DNA from: Motiliproteus sp. SC1-56
GTDB taxonomy: Bacteria; Pseudomonadota; Gammaproteobacteria; Pseudomonadales; Balneatricaceae
DNA length: 64,000 nucleotides
Direction of reading: 5' to 3'
Assembly: GCF_017309075.1 (NCBI RefSeq)
Contig: NZ_JAEMGS010000012.1
Span: 62,001-126,000, forward strand
Within the stretch, counting starts at the first letter, position 1. Every line of letters starts with the position of its first letter. Of the stretch, positions 25,604 through 33,798 are shown piece by piece. Position numbers and translations under genes: made by a program. The notes under the pieces were generated by a model. That model saw only the letters and a list, made by a program, of their open reading frames with translations, was not told the origin of the DNA and made no database searches.

Positions 25604-26503
25604 TTAGCGAACCTGCTGAACGCCCCCGGCAAAGAGAATGGTCTCGAAAGTCTGGTCGAGGGATGCGGCGTGGAAATTACGCATCACCGAGGCGCCGGAC
25701 CACTGGATGGTGTCGCCTTCTTTCACCGGGCTGACGGGGGCGGCGATCCACTGCTCACCGTTTGCGGTGTTGACCTGGATATAGCTGTAACCGCCGCTCT
25801 GCTTGACGCTGACCACCTGCCCCTGGTTGGCGGTCGCCGCCGCTTGCCCGCCGCCGCCATTGGCGACCTGCACCTGAGAGGCGAACAGGATCTGGTCAAA
25901 GGTCTTGTTCAGGCTCTTGCTGGTGAAGTTGGTCATCACCGCCGCCTGTCCCCAGCGAAAGCGCTGACCTTCGCTTATCTGGGTGGCGGGTACCGCGACC
26001 CAGCGCTGGCCCTGGGCGGTATCGGCGAGAATGTAGGTGTAGCCGCCGGCCTGCTGGACGCTCTTGGCAATCCCCTCGTTGGCGGCCTGAGCGGTGGGCT
26101 GAGCCGCAGCGTGGGCAGGTTGCTCCGGGTTCAGTGAGGAGACGAAGTAAATTTCCTCAAAGGTGCGACCCAGGCTCTTGCTGGTGAAGTTTTTCATCGG
26201 CGAGGCCTGGCCCCATTCGATGACCGCGCCAGGAGTGGTGTCGAGCTGGCTTCCCGCGACCCAGAAAGTCTTGTCCCCCTGGCGGACCTGCACGTAGCTG
26301 TAGCCGCCTGCCTGCAGGGCCTCGACCACTTCGCCCTGGTTGGCGGCCAGTTGGCGGCTGGCGGCGGGGGCCTTGCTTTCTGCGGGCGTCTTGCTTTGCG
26401 CGGGAGCACTCGCCTTTTGCGAGGGCTGATCGTCGGAGCAGCCACCGGCCAGAATAAGGGTGAGGGTAAGACCCGATGAGAGAAGTAAACGTGATCTGGA
26501 CAT
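25604..26503 (-). CDS. Lipoprotein with three NrfJ-like repeats
   Basis: A 299-residue lipoprotein (lipobox LAGGC near residue 20) followed by three repeats of about 80 residues. Each has the pattern VV…AGGYSYVQV…W(V/I)A…G…I.WG.A..M.NF.SKSL..TF..I.F, ending in the C-terminal FAGGVQQVR. This matches the small NrfJ domain that accompanies NrfI (a CcsB-CcsA fusion) in Nrf operons. Here it is tripled and membrane-anchored and lies between resB and ccsA. The true start is taken as ATG 26503 with AAGG upstream. Its biochemical role is unknown; help in haem delivery is a guess from context. Confidence 0.78.
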   Translation of the reverse strand: MSRSRLLLSSGLTLTLILAGGCSDDQPSQKASAPAQSKTPAESKAPAASRQLAANQGEVVEALQAGGYSYVQVRQGDKTFWVAGSQLDTTPGAVIEWGQASPMKNFTSKSLGRTFEEIYFVSSLNPEQPAHAAAQPTAQAANEGIAKSVQQAGGYTYILADTAQGQRWVAVPATQISEGQRFRWGQAAVMTNFTSKSLNKTFDQILFASQVQVANGGGGQAAATANQGQVVSVKQSGGYSYIQVNTANGEQWIAAPVSPVKEGDTIQWSGASVMRNFHAASLDQTFETILFAGGVQQVR

Positions 26504-26545
26504 CAGTGACACCTTGCGTTGAGTCAATGTTCGGGCTGGCCGCCG

Positions 26546-27364
26546 TTAGACCGCCCCTTGGTGGGGGACCATGGATACAAAAGGTACCCCGTAGAAGGTT
26601 AAAAAGGCGACCACGAATACCGCGATCACCATGACCGCCGCCGGTTGCGGAGCCATCCTCCAGGTCACTCTGGCATGCAAACTCAAGGCCAGAAAAAGCC
26701 AAGAGAGAAAAGACCAGGTTTCCAGAGGATCCCAGTCCCAGTAGCGGCCCCAGGCATCCTGGGCCCAGATGGCGCCGGCCACCAGCATCAGGGTATGGAA
26801 CACCAGGGCCAACGCCATGAAGCGATAGGCGAGCTCGGTGAGGCTCTGGTTACCCGGTACGCGCTGCATGGCCTCGTTGAAGGGGTGCAGGGGGCGAAGC
26901 AGAATTATCAGCGACAGGCCCACCGCGACCAGAAGGCCCCCCATGAAAACCTTGCCGAAGCCAATGTGGATGTACAGCCAGACGGTGTCGTAGGTCGGCG
27001 GGAAAAAACCCTTGCCGGGATTGGTCAGCAGCAGCCAGCCCATCATCAGGAACAGGACCGGCATGATAAAGGCCGCGACCGGTCGAATGGCGCGGCTGCG
27101 CCAATAGCAGAGGCTGAAGAAAAGCGTCAGGCTCCAGATATTGCTGGAGAGAATCTCGAACATGGTGAGAAAGGGGCCGTGCTCAAGGCGAATCCAACGG
27201 TAGCCCAGGGCGGCGGTATGGGTGAGCAGACCGGCCACCATCAGCCCCAACACCAGATCCTCCAGGTCATAGCGGAACAGCGTGGAAACAATGGCTGCAG
27301 AGCCGGCTATCACGTAGATAACCAGCGCTCCCCAGAGAATCATCAGTTCGATTTCGACAGTCAT
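26546..27364 (-). CDS. ccsA: CcsA/CcmC-family haem-handling protein
   Basis: A 272-residue protein with about eight membrane segments and the haem-binding tryptophan-rich motif WAQDAWGRYWDWDPLETW. Flanking histidines (for example IHIGFGK and LVFHTLML) are placed as in CcsA. It would export or present haem for attachment to apocytochromes together with ResB. ATG 27364 has GAGG upstream. It is divergent from the oxidase-like gene at 27503 and lies 42 bases upstream of the NrfJ-repeat lipoprotein on the same strand, so the two are co-transcribed. Confidence 0.9.
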   Translation of the reverse strand: MTVEIELMILWGALVIYVIAGSAAIVSTLFRYDLEDLVLGLMVAGLLTHTAALGYRWIRLEHGPFLTMFEILSSNIWSLTLFFSLCYWRSRAIRPVAAFIMPVLFLMMGWLLLTNPGKGFFPPTYDTVWLYIHIGFGKVFMGGLLVAVGLSLIILLRPLHPFNEAMQRVPGNQSLTELAYRFMALALVFHTLMLVAGAIWAQDAWGRYWDWDPLETWSFLSWLFLALSLHARVTWRMAPQPAAVMVIAVFVVAFLTFYGVPFVSMVPHQGAV

Positions 27365-27502
27365 GGCCTCATGCTACCGGCGGGGGAGGGAGGCGACAAG
27401 GCGAGGAATCTTTTATCATGGGCGGAGTCTCATCTTTTCGAGCGCTGATCCTCGTTTGATTTCATTTATTTCAATCAGGTAACCACCGGTACCCGCACCC
27501 AA

Positions 27503-28894
27503 GTGACCACAAAGTTTCATCCAGAAAGCGCTTTACTTGCCCGTGGCTGGCTCCAGTTGGGGCTGGTGGCACTCCTGCTCTCCAATGTCCTGGCCCTGGT
27601 GCTGGTCGCGGCCCGCCTGCCGGGTATTTCCAGGCTGATTGCAGCACCTGACGCGCTCTTTGGTACCGCCTTGGTGCTGCATGTGGATCTGGCGATCTAT
27701 GTGTGGGTCTTATCGGCCGCGGCGATGCTCTGCCACCTCTGGCTGCCGGCGCCGCCTTCGCGTTGGCATGGCGGCTGCTTTCTGGCGGCCGTCGTGGCCA
27801 CTCTAGCTATGGTGATTACCCCCTGGCTGGATAGTTCCCGTGCGCTTTTGAACAACTACCTGCCGGTGCTTGAGTCACCGCTGTTCCTGTCCAGCGCGGG
27901 TGTGTTTCTCGCGGCCTGGCTGGGGGGGCTTGGCGCCGTGCTTCGATTCAAGGGGGCGCAGCTATCCGCCCCCCCGTGGCGGCGGCTGCTGCTGGGGGTT
28001 CTCTGGTTGTTGGTGCTGGTCAGCCTCGTTATCTGGGTGAGAGGCGTACTTCAAACCGAGGCGCTGGGACTGACCGCACACCGCCTGGAGCTTGCGCTCT
28101 GGGGGGGCGGGCACATGATGCAGGCCTTCAATGTCGGCCTGTTGGTGTGTTGCCTGGTGGTCATCGCGGGTGAGCGGGAGCCGCGTTCTGCCGCCGCCCG
28201 GATTGCGGCGGGGATTCTCTGCCTCAACCTGATTGCGGGGCTTTTTCTGGCCTTCAGTTATGCGCCGGATCAGAGTGCTTATCGGGAGGGGTTTACCGGG
28301 TTGATGCGCTACCTGAGCTGGCTGGCATTCCCCGCCACAGCCCTGTTTCTGGTTAGCCGCTGGCGGCAGGGGTACATCAGGCAGGCCCCCCAGGGGCTGG
28401 CACTGTTGCTGGCATTGGCGATATTTGTCCTGGGGTTGATTGCAGGGGCGCTGATCCGGGCCGATAACCTGCTTGTACCGGCCCATTATCATGCCATGAC
28501 CGGCGCTCTTAACCTGGGATTAATGGGGGCCATCTACCATTTTCAGCGCCCCCTTGGGTTGCGCCTGCCCGAGTCTGCCTGGCTTAAGCGGCAACTTTGG
28601 CTCTATGGGTGCGGCCTGGTATTGCTGGTCGCCGGTCTGGGTTGGGGCGGCGCGGCGGGCCATGCCCGCAAGGAGGTCGCGGCACACTCGGCCGGTCTGG
28701 ACTTGCAGGTGCTTCCCATGCTGTTGCTGGGGGCCGGCGCTGCAGTGGCGCTGGCGGGAAGTTTCCTGTTTATAGGAATAATATTCCGATCTTTGAGAAA
28801 AAAGCCCGGGCTCGCGGCTGCTACGTATACGATGCCCCTGGTGCCTGCAAGAGAGGTTGTGGAGTCTCATGCCTGTAAAAGCTCACAAGGGTGA
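27503..28894 (+). CDS. Haem-copper oxidase subunit I-like membrane protein lacking the CuB histidine pair
   Basis: A 463-residue protein with about 12 membrane segments. Histidines fall where subunit I of the cbb3/NorB type has haem ligands: H60 in LVLHVDLAIYVW, H204 in WGGGHMMQAFNV and the H-x-H pair 328/330 in PAHYHAMTGALNLG. Between 204 and 328 there is no histidine, so the adjacent HH of helix VII that completes the CuB site is absent. It could bind two b-type haems yet not reduce O2 or NO at a normal binuclear centre. No subunit II or III is nearby. The GTG start lacks a clear ribosome site. Confidence 0.75.
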   Translation: MTTKFHPESALLARGWLQLGLVALLLSNVLALVLVAARLPGISRLIAAPDALFGTALVLHVDLAIYVWVLSAAAMLCHLWLPAPPSRWHGGCFLAAVVATLAMVITPWLDSSRALLNNYLPVLESPLFLSSAGVFLAAWLGGLGAVLRFKGAQLSAPPWRRLLLGVLWLLVLVSLVIWVRGVLQTEALGLTAHRLELALWGGGHMMQAFNVGLLVCCLVVIAGEREPRSAAARIAAGILCLNLIAGLFLAFSYAPDQSAYREGFTGLMRYLSWLAFPATALFLVSRWRQGYIRQAPQGLALLLALAIFVLGLIAGALIRADNLLVPAHYHAMTGALNLGLMGAIYHFQRPLGLRLPESAWLKRQLWLYGCGLVLLVAGLGWGGAAGHARKEVAAHSAGLDLQVLPMLLLGAGAAVALAGSFLFIGIIFRSLRKKPGLAAATYTMPLVPAREVVESHACKSSQG

Positions 28895-29609
28895 TCGTCG
28901 GCCGCTGGTCTTGGCGGCGGCTCTGCTCTTTGTAGCGGTGGCAGGCGCGCTCATCGGCCTGCTGCCGGGTGACTGGTCGCTGACCACGGTGGATAAAGAG
29001 GGTGTCGTGCCTTTGGCGTCGCCGGCGCTGGCTCCGCCCCATGGGCGTGAAAAACGGGAAACGCCCTCGCAGCCGCTTGCAAAAAGCAACGACTGGCGTT
29101 TGCAGGAATCGCGGCCAGCCACCGTGGCAACGCTCGGCGATCATGCTCTTAGCGCCCGTCGGGAGCAGGTGGATATTCTCTTTGAGCATGGTGTGGCGAT
29201 GCTGAGAAAAGGGGACACCCAGCAAGCGGTAACCCTCTTTGACCAGGTGTTGAAACTGGCCCCCCGTATGAGCGAGGCGTACGTCAACCGGGGCTACGCC
29301 AGGGCGGTCGAGAGTGAGCATGAGTTGGCGTTGGTGGACTTTCACCGCGCGATTGACCTTTATCCTTCCCAGGCAAACGCCTACTATGGGGCCGCCCAGA
29401 GCTACGAGGCGCTGGGAGACCTTGAGGCCGCCCTCGGTGCCATGCGCAGTTTTATCCATCTTTCCACCGAGGACAGCGTGTTTATTACCCGGGCGCGATC
29501 TGCGATCTGGGAATGGGGGGAGCAGTTGCGCCTGCACCGTCAGGAGGCCGTATCAAGCGGCGATCCGGCGTCCCCGCAAGAGTCGGAAGAAGGAAGGGGA
29601 GACGCTTGA
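28869..29609 (+). CDS. Membrane-anchored TPR protein
   Basis: A 246-residue protein with one N-terminal membrane segment (about residues 12-34), a linker, and roughly three TPR units between residues 95 and 210 (LFEHGVAMLRKGDTQQAVTLF, AYVNRGYARAVESEHELALV, AYYGAAQSYEALGDLEAALG). It would act as an extracytoplasmic scaffold. The start ATG 28869 overlaps the 3' end of the oxidase-like gene, and its stop overlaps the next start (TGATG), so the three genes are translationally coupled. Its partners are unknown. Confidence 0.78.
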   Translation: MPVKAHKGDRRPLVLAAALLFVAVAGALIGLLPGDWSLTTVDKEGVVPLASPALAPPHGREKRETPSQPLAKSNDWRLQESRPATVATLGDHALSARREQVDILFEHGVAMLRKGDTQQAVTLFDQVLKLAPRMSEAYVNRGYARAVESEHELALVDFHRAIDLYPSQANAYYGAAQSYEALGDLEAALGAMRSFIHLSTEDSVFITRARSAIWEWGEQLRLHRQEAVSSGDPASPQESEEGRGDA

Positions 29610-30709
29610 TGCAGTTCCGAGTTGTACCTTGTATGCGTCAAAAATATAACTGTGTTTTGGGCGTTACTTTGCTGGCCATGAGCGCTGTCGCCTCGGCGCA
29701 GACCTGTGACCCGGAACGTCTCGGTAATACCCCCACCAAGCGCTTCATCATCCATGATGACGCCACCGTGACGGACCGTGTCACCGGCCTGGTCTGGACC
29801 CGCTGTGCAGTCGGGCAGACCTGGGCTGATGGCACCTGTAACGATACCTCCATTAAGCAGTTGCGTTCATGGTTCAGCTGGCAGGGCGCGTTGGACTATG
29901 TCGCCAACATGGATCACAAGCGACCGGGATGGACAGGCTACAGCACGCCGATCGCCGGGGTGACGAATAAAGAGGAGCTGAAGGAGTGGCGGCTGCCGAC
30001 GATCCAGGAGTTGCGCACCCTGATTGATCGCCATTGTGAAAACCCGGCCATCAACCTCGAGGTGTTCCCTAACGCCCCCGCCTGGGGGTTCTGGAGCGCC
30101 AGCGAGTTCAGCGAGGGTCCCGATTACGCCTGGCAGGTGGACTTCAAGACCGGCGAAACCAGCGCCCACCTGAAGGTGGGGGTGAGTTACCATCTGAGGC
30201 TGGTCAGCGGCAGCCTGATTCCCACGTCGAAGAAGCGTGAGGCAGCGACCGAAAGCGCGGCGGCGCGCTGGGATGACGGCATCCATGACCCGGCAAATCC
30301 GGATCTTGAGTTGCTTCAGCACCCTGATGATGTCACCGGTACGCTGCCGCGGGATGGCCGCGGCGAGGAAGACTGGGCCAAGGCGTTGATCGATGGCGTG
30401 ATCAAGCCTCGGGCATCAAGGGATGGTGCGGCTGAAATGGTGGTCTGGGATCAGGACCTGATCTTCAAAGAGACCGCCACCATGCCCCACGTGCGCTTTC
30501 CGCATAAGCTGCACAGCATGTGGCTGGCCTGCGAGAACTGCCATGATCAGATTTTTCCCGCCCGTTTCGGGCAGAGCGATATCAGCATGGCCAGCATCTA
30601 TCAGGGGAGAGATTGCGGCGTTTGTCACGGGAAGGTTGCCTTTTCACCCAATAACTGTGAGCGCTGTCACAGTATCGAGCATGCCGGGTCGGGACCGCGC
30701 TGGTGGTAA
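29609..30709 (+). CDS. DUF1566 (Lcl-type) domain fused to triheme c7-type cytochrome
   Basis: A 366-residue secreted protein with a signal peptide ending VASA-QTC. Residues 25-205 match the DUF1566/Lcl C-terminal fold (DRVTGLVWTRCAVGQTW, EWRLPTIQELRTLID, FWSASEFSEG), often linked to binding or adhesion. Residues 215-366 are the same module as in the 19882 and 49476 proteins (DDGIHDPANPDLELLQHP) with CENCH, CGVCH and CERCH. This puts a cytochrome on a likely adhesin-like domain. ATG 29609 overlaps the upstream stop, with GGGGAG before it. Confidence 0.85.
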   Translation: MQFRVVPCMRQKYNCVLGVTLLAMSAVASAQTCDPERLGNTPTKRFIIHDDATVTDRVTGLVWTRCAVGQTWADGTCNDTSIKQLRSWFSWQGALDYVANMDHKRPGWTGYSTPIAGVTNKEELKEWRLPTIQELRTLIDRHCENPAINLEVFPNAPAWGFWSASEFSEGPDYAWQVDFKTGETSAHLKVGVSYHLRLVSGSLIPTSKKREAATESAAARWDDGIHDPANPDLELLQHPDDVTGTLPRDGRGEEDWAKALIDGVIKPRASRDGAAEMVVWDQDLIFKETATMPHVRFPHKLHSMWLACENCHDQIFPARFGQSDISMASIYQGRDCGVCHGKVAFSPNNCERCHSIEHAGSGPRWW

Positions 30710-30764
30710 TTTCTGCTACCTTGGTGTGGATGCAGCCGCTCCCAATGGGTGTGGGTAAATCCTG

Positions 30765-32501
30765 ATGCCGTTTTTTACTCGCGAAGTAAACCGCGCCCGC
30801 CTCGACAAAACATTCCTGTTTTTGACCGGTGTGATGTTTCTGGTCGCCCCCTCTTTCTACCATGTCAATCTCGGTGAAGGGGGGTTCTATCTGCCATTTA
30901 ACGCGCTTACCTGGCTGTTTGCCGCCTTTTTAGCAGGTGCTTCCCTGCTGGTGGCCGCTCATAATGGCCGGATCACCTTTCCGCCGCTGTTTCTCTCCTT
31001 CGCGCTTTTTGGCTTGGCGGTGCTGGTCCTTGGGCTGATAGGAGAAAAGCCTGTAATGGAGACTTGGGCCTTCAGGCTCTTGACGATTTTTTCCGGCCTT
31101 TTGCTCTATTGGGCTCTTTGCCAGTTTGACATTGATGAACGAAAGGCGGATTTATTGATCTTGATTGTCGTCTGCTCTGCTTCCTTGCAGGCGATATATT
31201 GCTGGCTCCAGCTGTTGTTGGGCGAAGGGGTGCCTTTGTTTATTCCGGTCTCGCCGGATGTTCCCCGTGGCATTTTTCAACAGCAGAACTTGGCTGCGAC
31301 CTACACGGCAACCGGGGTCATGGGCTGCCTGTACCTTCTCGCTAAACCAAGGGGGTGGCTGGGTGCAGTATTGGCTTTTCTCCTTTGTCTCAACCTTTCC
31401 GTTGTTTTGATGTCGGGCTCCCGGATAGGGCTGCTGGCGGTATTCCTGGGTGTGCTTTGTTTTTTTCTTTCTTCTCCGCGCTTGCGGCATCCTAGAACGC
31501 TGATTCCGTTGCTACTGGCGTTCTCGCTCGCCATGCTGGCGAGCGTGACGTTCAACGACGGAGGAGGTATTGGGCGGGCCGTTTCCAAGTTCAATGCTGT
31601 TGTTCAGGCCGATACCCTTGGTAGGGGGGATGTAAGGAAAACGATTTACGACTCCAGCTTTGATCTGTTTCTTCAAAAGCCCTGGCTTGGTCACGGGATA
31701 GGAAATTTCGAGCGGGTTTGGCAGGATTACAAACCTGAATACCATGCCAAGAACCCGCATGCGGCTCATGTCGAAAAGCGCCTCACTCACCCTCACAACG
31801 AGCTGCTGCTATGGGCGGTCGAGGGGGGCGTGGTGTTATTTCTTTTTCTGGGCTTGATCGCTTACGGTGTGGTAAGGCTCCTGGCCTCGCTTGGATGGCG
31901 CGAAGGGCTTCGTTGGTTAGCAATACTCTCACCAGTGGTTCTTCACACCCAGGTGGAAAAGCCTTTCTATATATCCCACTTGCACCTCGTCCTGTTGGTT
32001 TTCCTGCTGGTGATTCTGGTCAGGGGGCATGACAGGGGGCAGGTGTTTGAGCTCGGTTTTTCGGGAAAAGTGGGTTCTCTGGTGCTGGCGGTATCGGTTC
32101 CGGTGTTTGGTAGTGCAGTACTGAGTCACACGATGCTGGCCAACTATTACATAACCCAAGCGACCTTCTTTCAGGCCACACCGATGGAGCTTGTCCGGTT
32201 TGCGAAAGGCAATCCCTTTTTTAACCGCCGCGCCGGATTTTTGGAGAAGCAGGCACAACTGCGCACTGGACTCCGAAGTGGGGACAGGGGGCTTTTGGCT
32301 GACTATGTGACATGGGGCAGGGCCTACCTGGAGCAGGTGCCCTCCCCCGTTGTCATGGCTGACGTGGCTGTGGCGCTGTATGAGCTGGGGCGTATCTCCG
32401 AGACCCGGGCGCTTCTGAACCGGCTGCAGGAAATTTATCCTTTCTCACCGTCGGTTAACGATGCCCGGGATTATCTCGCCCGACGCGGTTTCTATTTTTA
32501 A
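30765..32501 (+). CDS. PglL/Wzy-like O-oligosaccharyltransferase or O-antigen ligase
   Basis: A 578-residue membrane protein with about 12 segments and a C-terminal soluble part. Family motifs are GIFQQQNLAATYTATG, SGSRIGLLAVFLG, PWLGHGIGNFE and, in the large periplasmic loop, THPHNELLLWAVEGG. These are typical of the Wzy_C and PglL group, which move lipid-linked glycans onto proteins, or extend O-antigen. No other glycosyl genes are near. Within a cytochrome island, glycosylation of secreted cytochromes or pilin-like proteins is a reasonable but unproven role. It is the last plus-strand gene before a convergent NHL gene. Confidence 0.85.
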   Translation: MPFFTREVNRARLDKTFLFLTGVMFLVAPSFYHVNLGEGGFYLPFNALTWLFAAFLAGASLLVAAHNGRITFPPLFLSFALFGLAVLVLGLIGEKPVMETWAFRLLTIFSGLLLYWALCQFDIDERKADLLILIVVCSASLQAIYCWLQLLLGEGVPLFIPVSPDVPRGIFQQQNLAATYTATGVMGCLYLLAKPRGWLGAVLAFLLCLNLSVVLMSGSRIGLLAVFLGVLCFFLSSPRLRHPRTLIPLLLAFSLAMLASVTFNDGGGIGRAVSKFNAVVQADTLGRGDVRKTIYDSSFDLFLQKPWLGHGIGNFERVWQDYKPEYHAKNPHAAHVEKRLTHPHNELLLWAVEGGVVLFLFLGLIAYGVVRLLASLGWREGLRWLAILSPVVLHTQVEKPFYISHLHLVLLVFLLVILVRGHDRGQVFELGFSGKVGSLVLAVSVPVFGSAVLSHTMLANYYITQATFFQATPMELVRFAKGNPFFNRRAGFLEKQAQLRTGLRSGDRGLLADYVTWGRAYLEQVPSPVVMADVAVALYELGRISETRALLNRLQEIYPFSPSVNDARDYLARRGFYF

Positions 32502-32561
32502 TAGTTTGACCTTGGCCGTCAGTTTGTCTGGCAGCCCGGTCGAAAGTTAAGTGACCTTCGT

Positions 32562-33671
32562 TCAGTTCGCTTTCTTTTCCGGCGCCAACGAGGGGTCTGC
32601 GAAATAGCCTTCGTATTCGGCCACGGAGGCGGGTCGGTAGACCTCTACCTTGCGGAAGAACTGATCGACGACGTAAACGCGACCGTCTTCGTCGACTTCA
32701 ATTCCGGCCGGAAGCATGTAACTCGCCGACACGTTGACCCCCCCCCGCTCACCGATGAACATTAGCAGTTGGCCTTCCTGGTTGAAGATTTGGAAGTTAC
32801 CGAAATTGGAGTCCATGACGTAGATGTTGTTGTCCGGATCTAGAGCAATGCCCTTCGGGCGTGCGAAGCGGCCAAACTCGACCCCCAGCTCGCCAAAGCT
32901 TTTTACGTGAGTTCCATCGGGCTCCAGAATACTGACTCGAAAATTTCCACTGTCGACCACGTACAATCGGCCATTTTGGCCTATCGCGACATCCTTAGGG
33001 AGGTTGAACTGCCCCTCGGCTGTTCCACGCTTGCCGATGGTATAGAGAAGCTCACCGGAGTTGAGATCAATAACCTTTATGTTGTGTTCTTCGCTGTCAA
33101 CGCCTCCTGTATTTACAACATAGGCCCGGGTGCCTTCGCTGTTGACGGCGATACCGGTCGCGCGGTGGAAGCTGTCCGGTTTTGCGATCTCTCGTAGAAA
33201 GACTCCATCGCGATCGAAGATGGCAATTGACTCTTTGACGGTATCAATGACATACAGATTGCCTTGTCCATCGTTGTCCAGCCCCATGGGCTTTTTGAAG
33301 GCGAAAGGGCCCTCTTCCGGAAAAGTTGTGAACTTACCCTCGCGCCGGTCAATAAGATATATCTGGCGTTTGTTGGTGTCCGAGACAAAAATTCGCCCTT
33401 TGTGGGCGCTGACATCGTAGGGTTTCATGAACCCTTCACCTGTGCGCGCGGCACCCGCGAGTACCCGGGACATACGCGCGTCTTCATCTTCGGGAATGAT
33501 GTCGGCGCTGGTATAGATCAGGTCCTGGAAGTAGAAACGGGCCTCGTCCGGCGGCTTGGGAAAGGGAATGATGGGCTTTTCTACTTTTTGCGGGGCGGAG
33601 CAACCAAACAGCAGTACGAGGGTCATACAGGTTGTCAGCCGCGAGATGGTGTTCAGGGTATTGGTTATCAT
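32562..33671 (-). CDS. NHL-repeat beta-propeller lipoprotein
   Basis: A 369-residue lipoprotein (lipobox LLFGC) with about six NHL-type repeats, for example MKPYDVSAHKGRIFVSD, KPMGLDNDGQGNLYVID, LPKDVAIGQNGRLYVVD and RPKGIALDPDNNIYVMD. It is a distant paralogue of the protein at 20917 and would sit in the periplasm or on the outer surface. ATG 33671 gives the most compact signal peptide; earlier in-frame ATGs at 33698 and 33713 lack ribosome sites, so the start is uncertain. It is divergent from the His-rich cytochrome at 33799. Confidence 0.86.
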   Translation of the reverse strand: MITNTLNTISRLTTCMTLVLLFGCSAPQKVEKPIIPFPKPPDEARFYFQDLIYTSADIIPEDEDARMSRVLAGAARTGEGFMKPYDVSAHKGRIFVSDTNKRQIYLIDRREGKFTTFPEEGPFAFKKPMGLDNDGQGNLYVIDTVKESIAIFDRDGVFLREIAKPDSFHRATGIAVNSEGTRAYVVNTGGVDSEEHNIKVIDLNSGELLYTIGKRGTAEGQFNLPKDVAIGQNGRLYVVDSGNFRVSILEPDGTHVKSFGELGVEFGRFARPKGIALDPDNNIYVMDSNFGNFQIFNQEGQLLMFIGERGGVNVSASYMLPAGIEVDEDGRVYVVDQFFRKVEVYRPASVAEYEGYFADPSLAPEKKAN

Positions 33672-33798
33672 ATTGGTTTCTCGGCCAAAGTCGTCCATGC
33701 TTTCAGCGGTCATTTTAACAGCGGCGACAGGATATCAAAAGGTGATCCAGTTCTGCTAATATTGATGCCGCCATGGCTCAGTTATCTACGTGGATTCT

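Noticed and set aside
27503-28894. Annotation as a functional terminal oxidase or nitric oxide reductase
   Set aside because: The CuB histidine pair is absent and no other oxidase or reductase subunit is encoded nearby.
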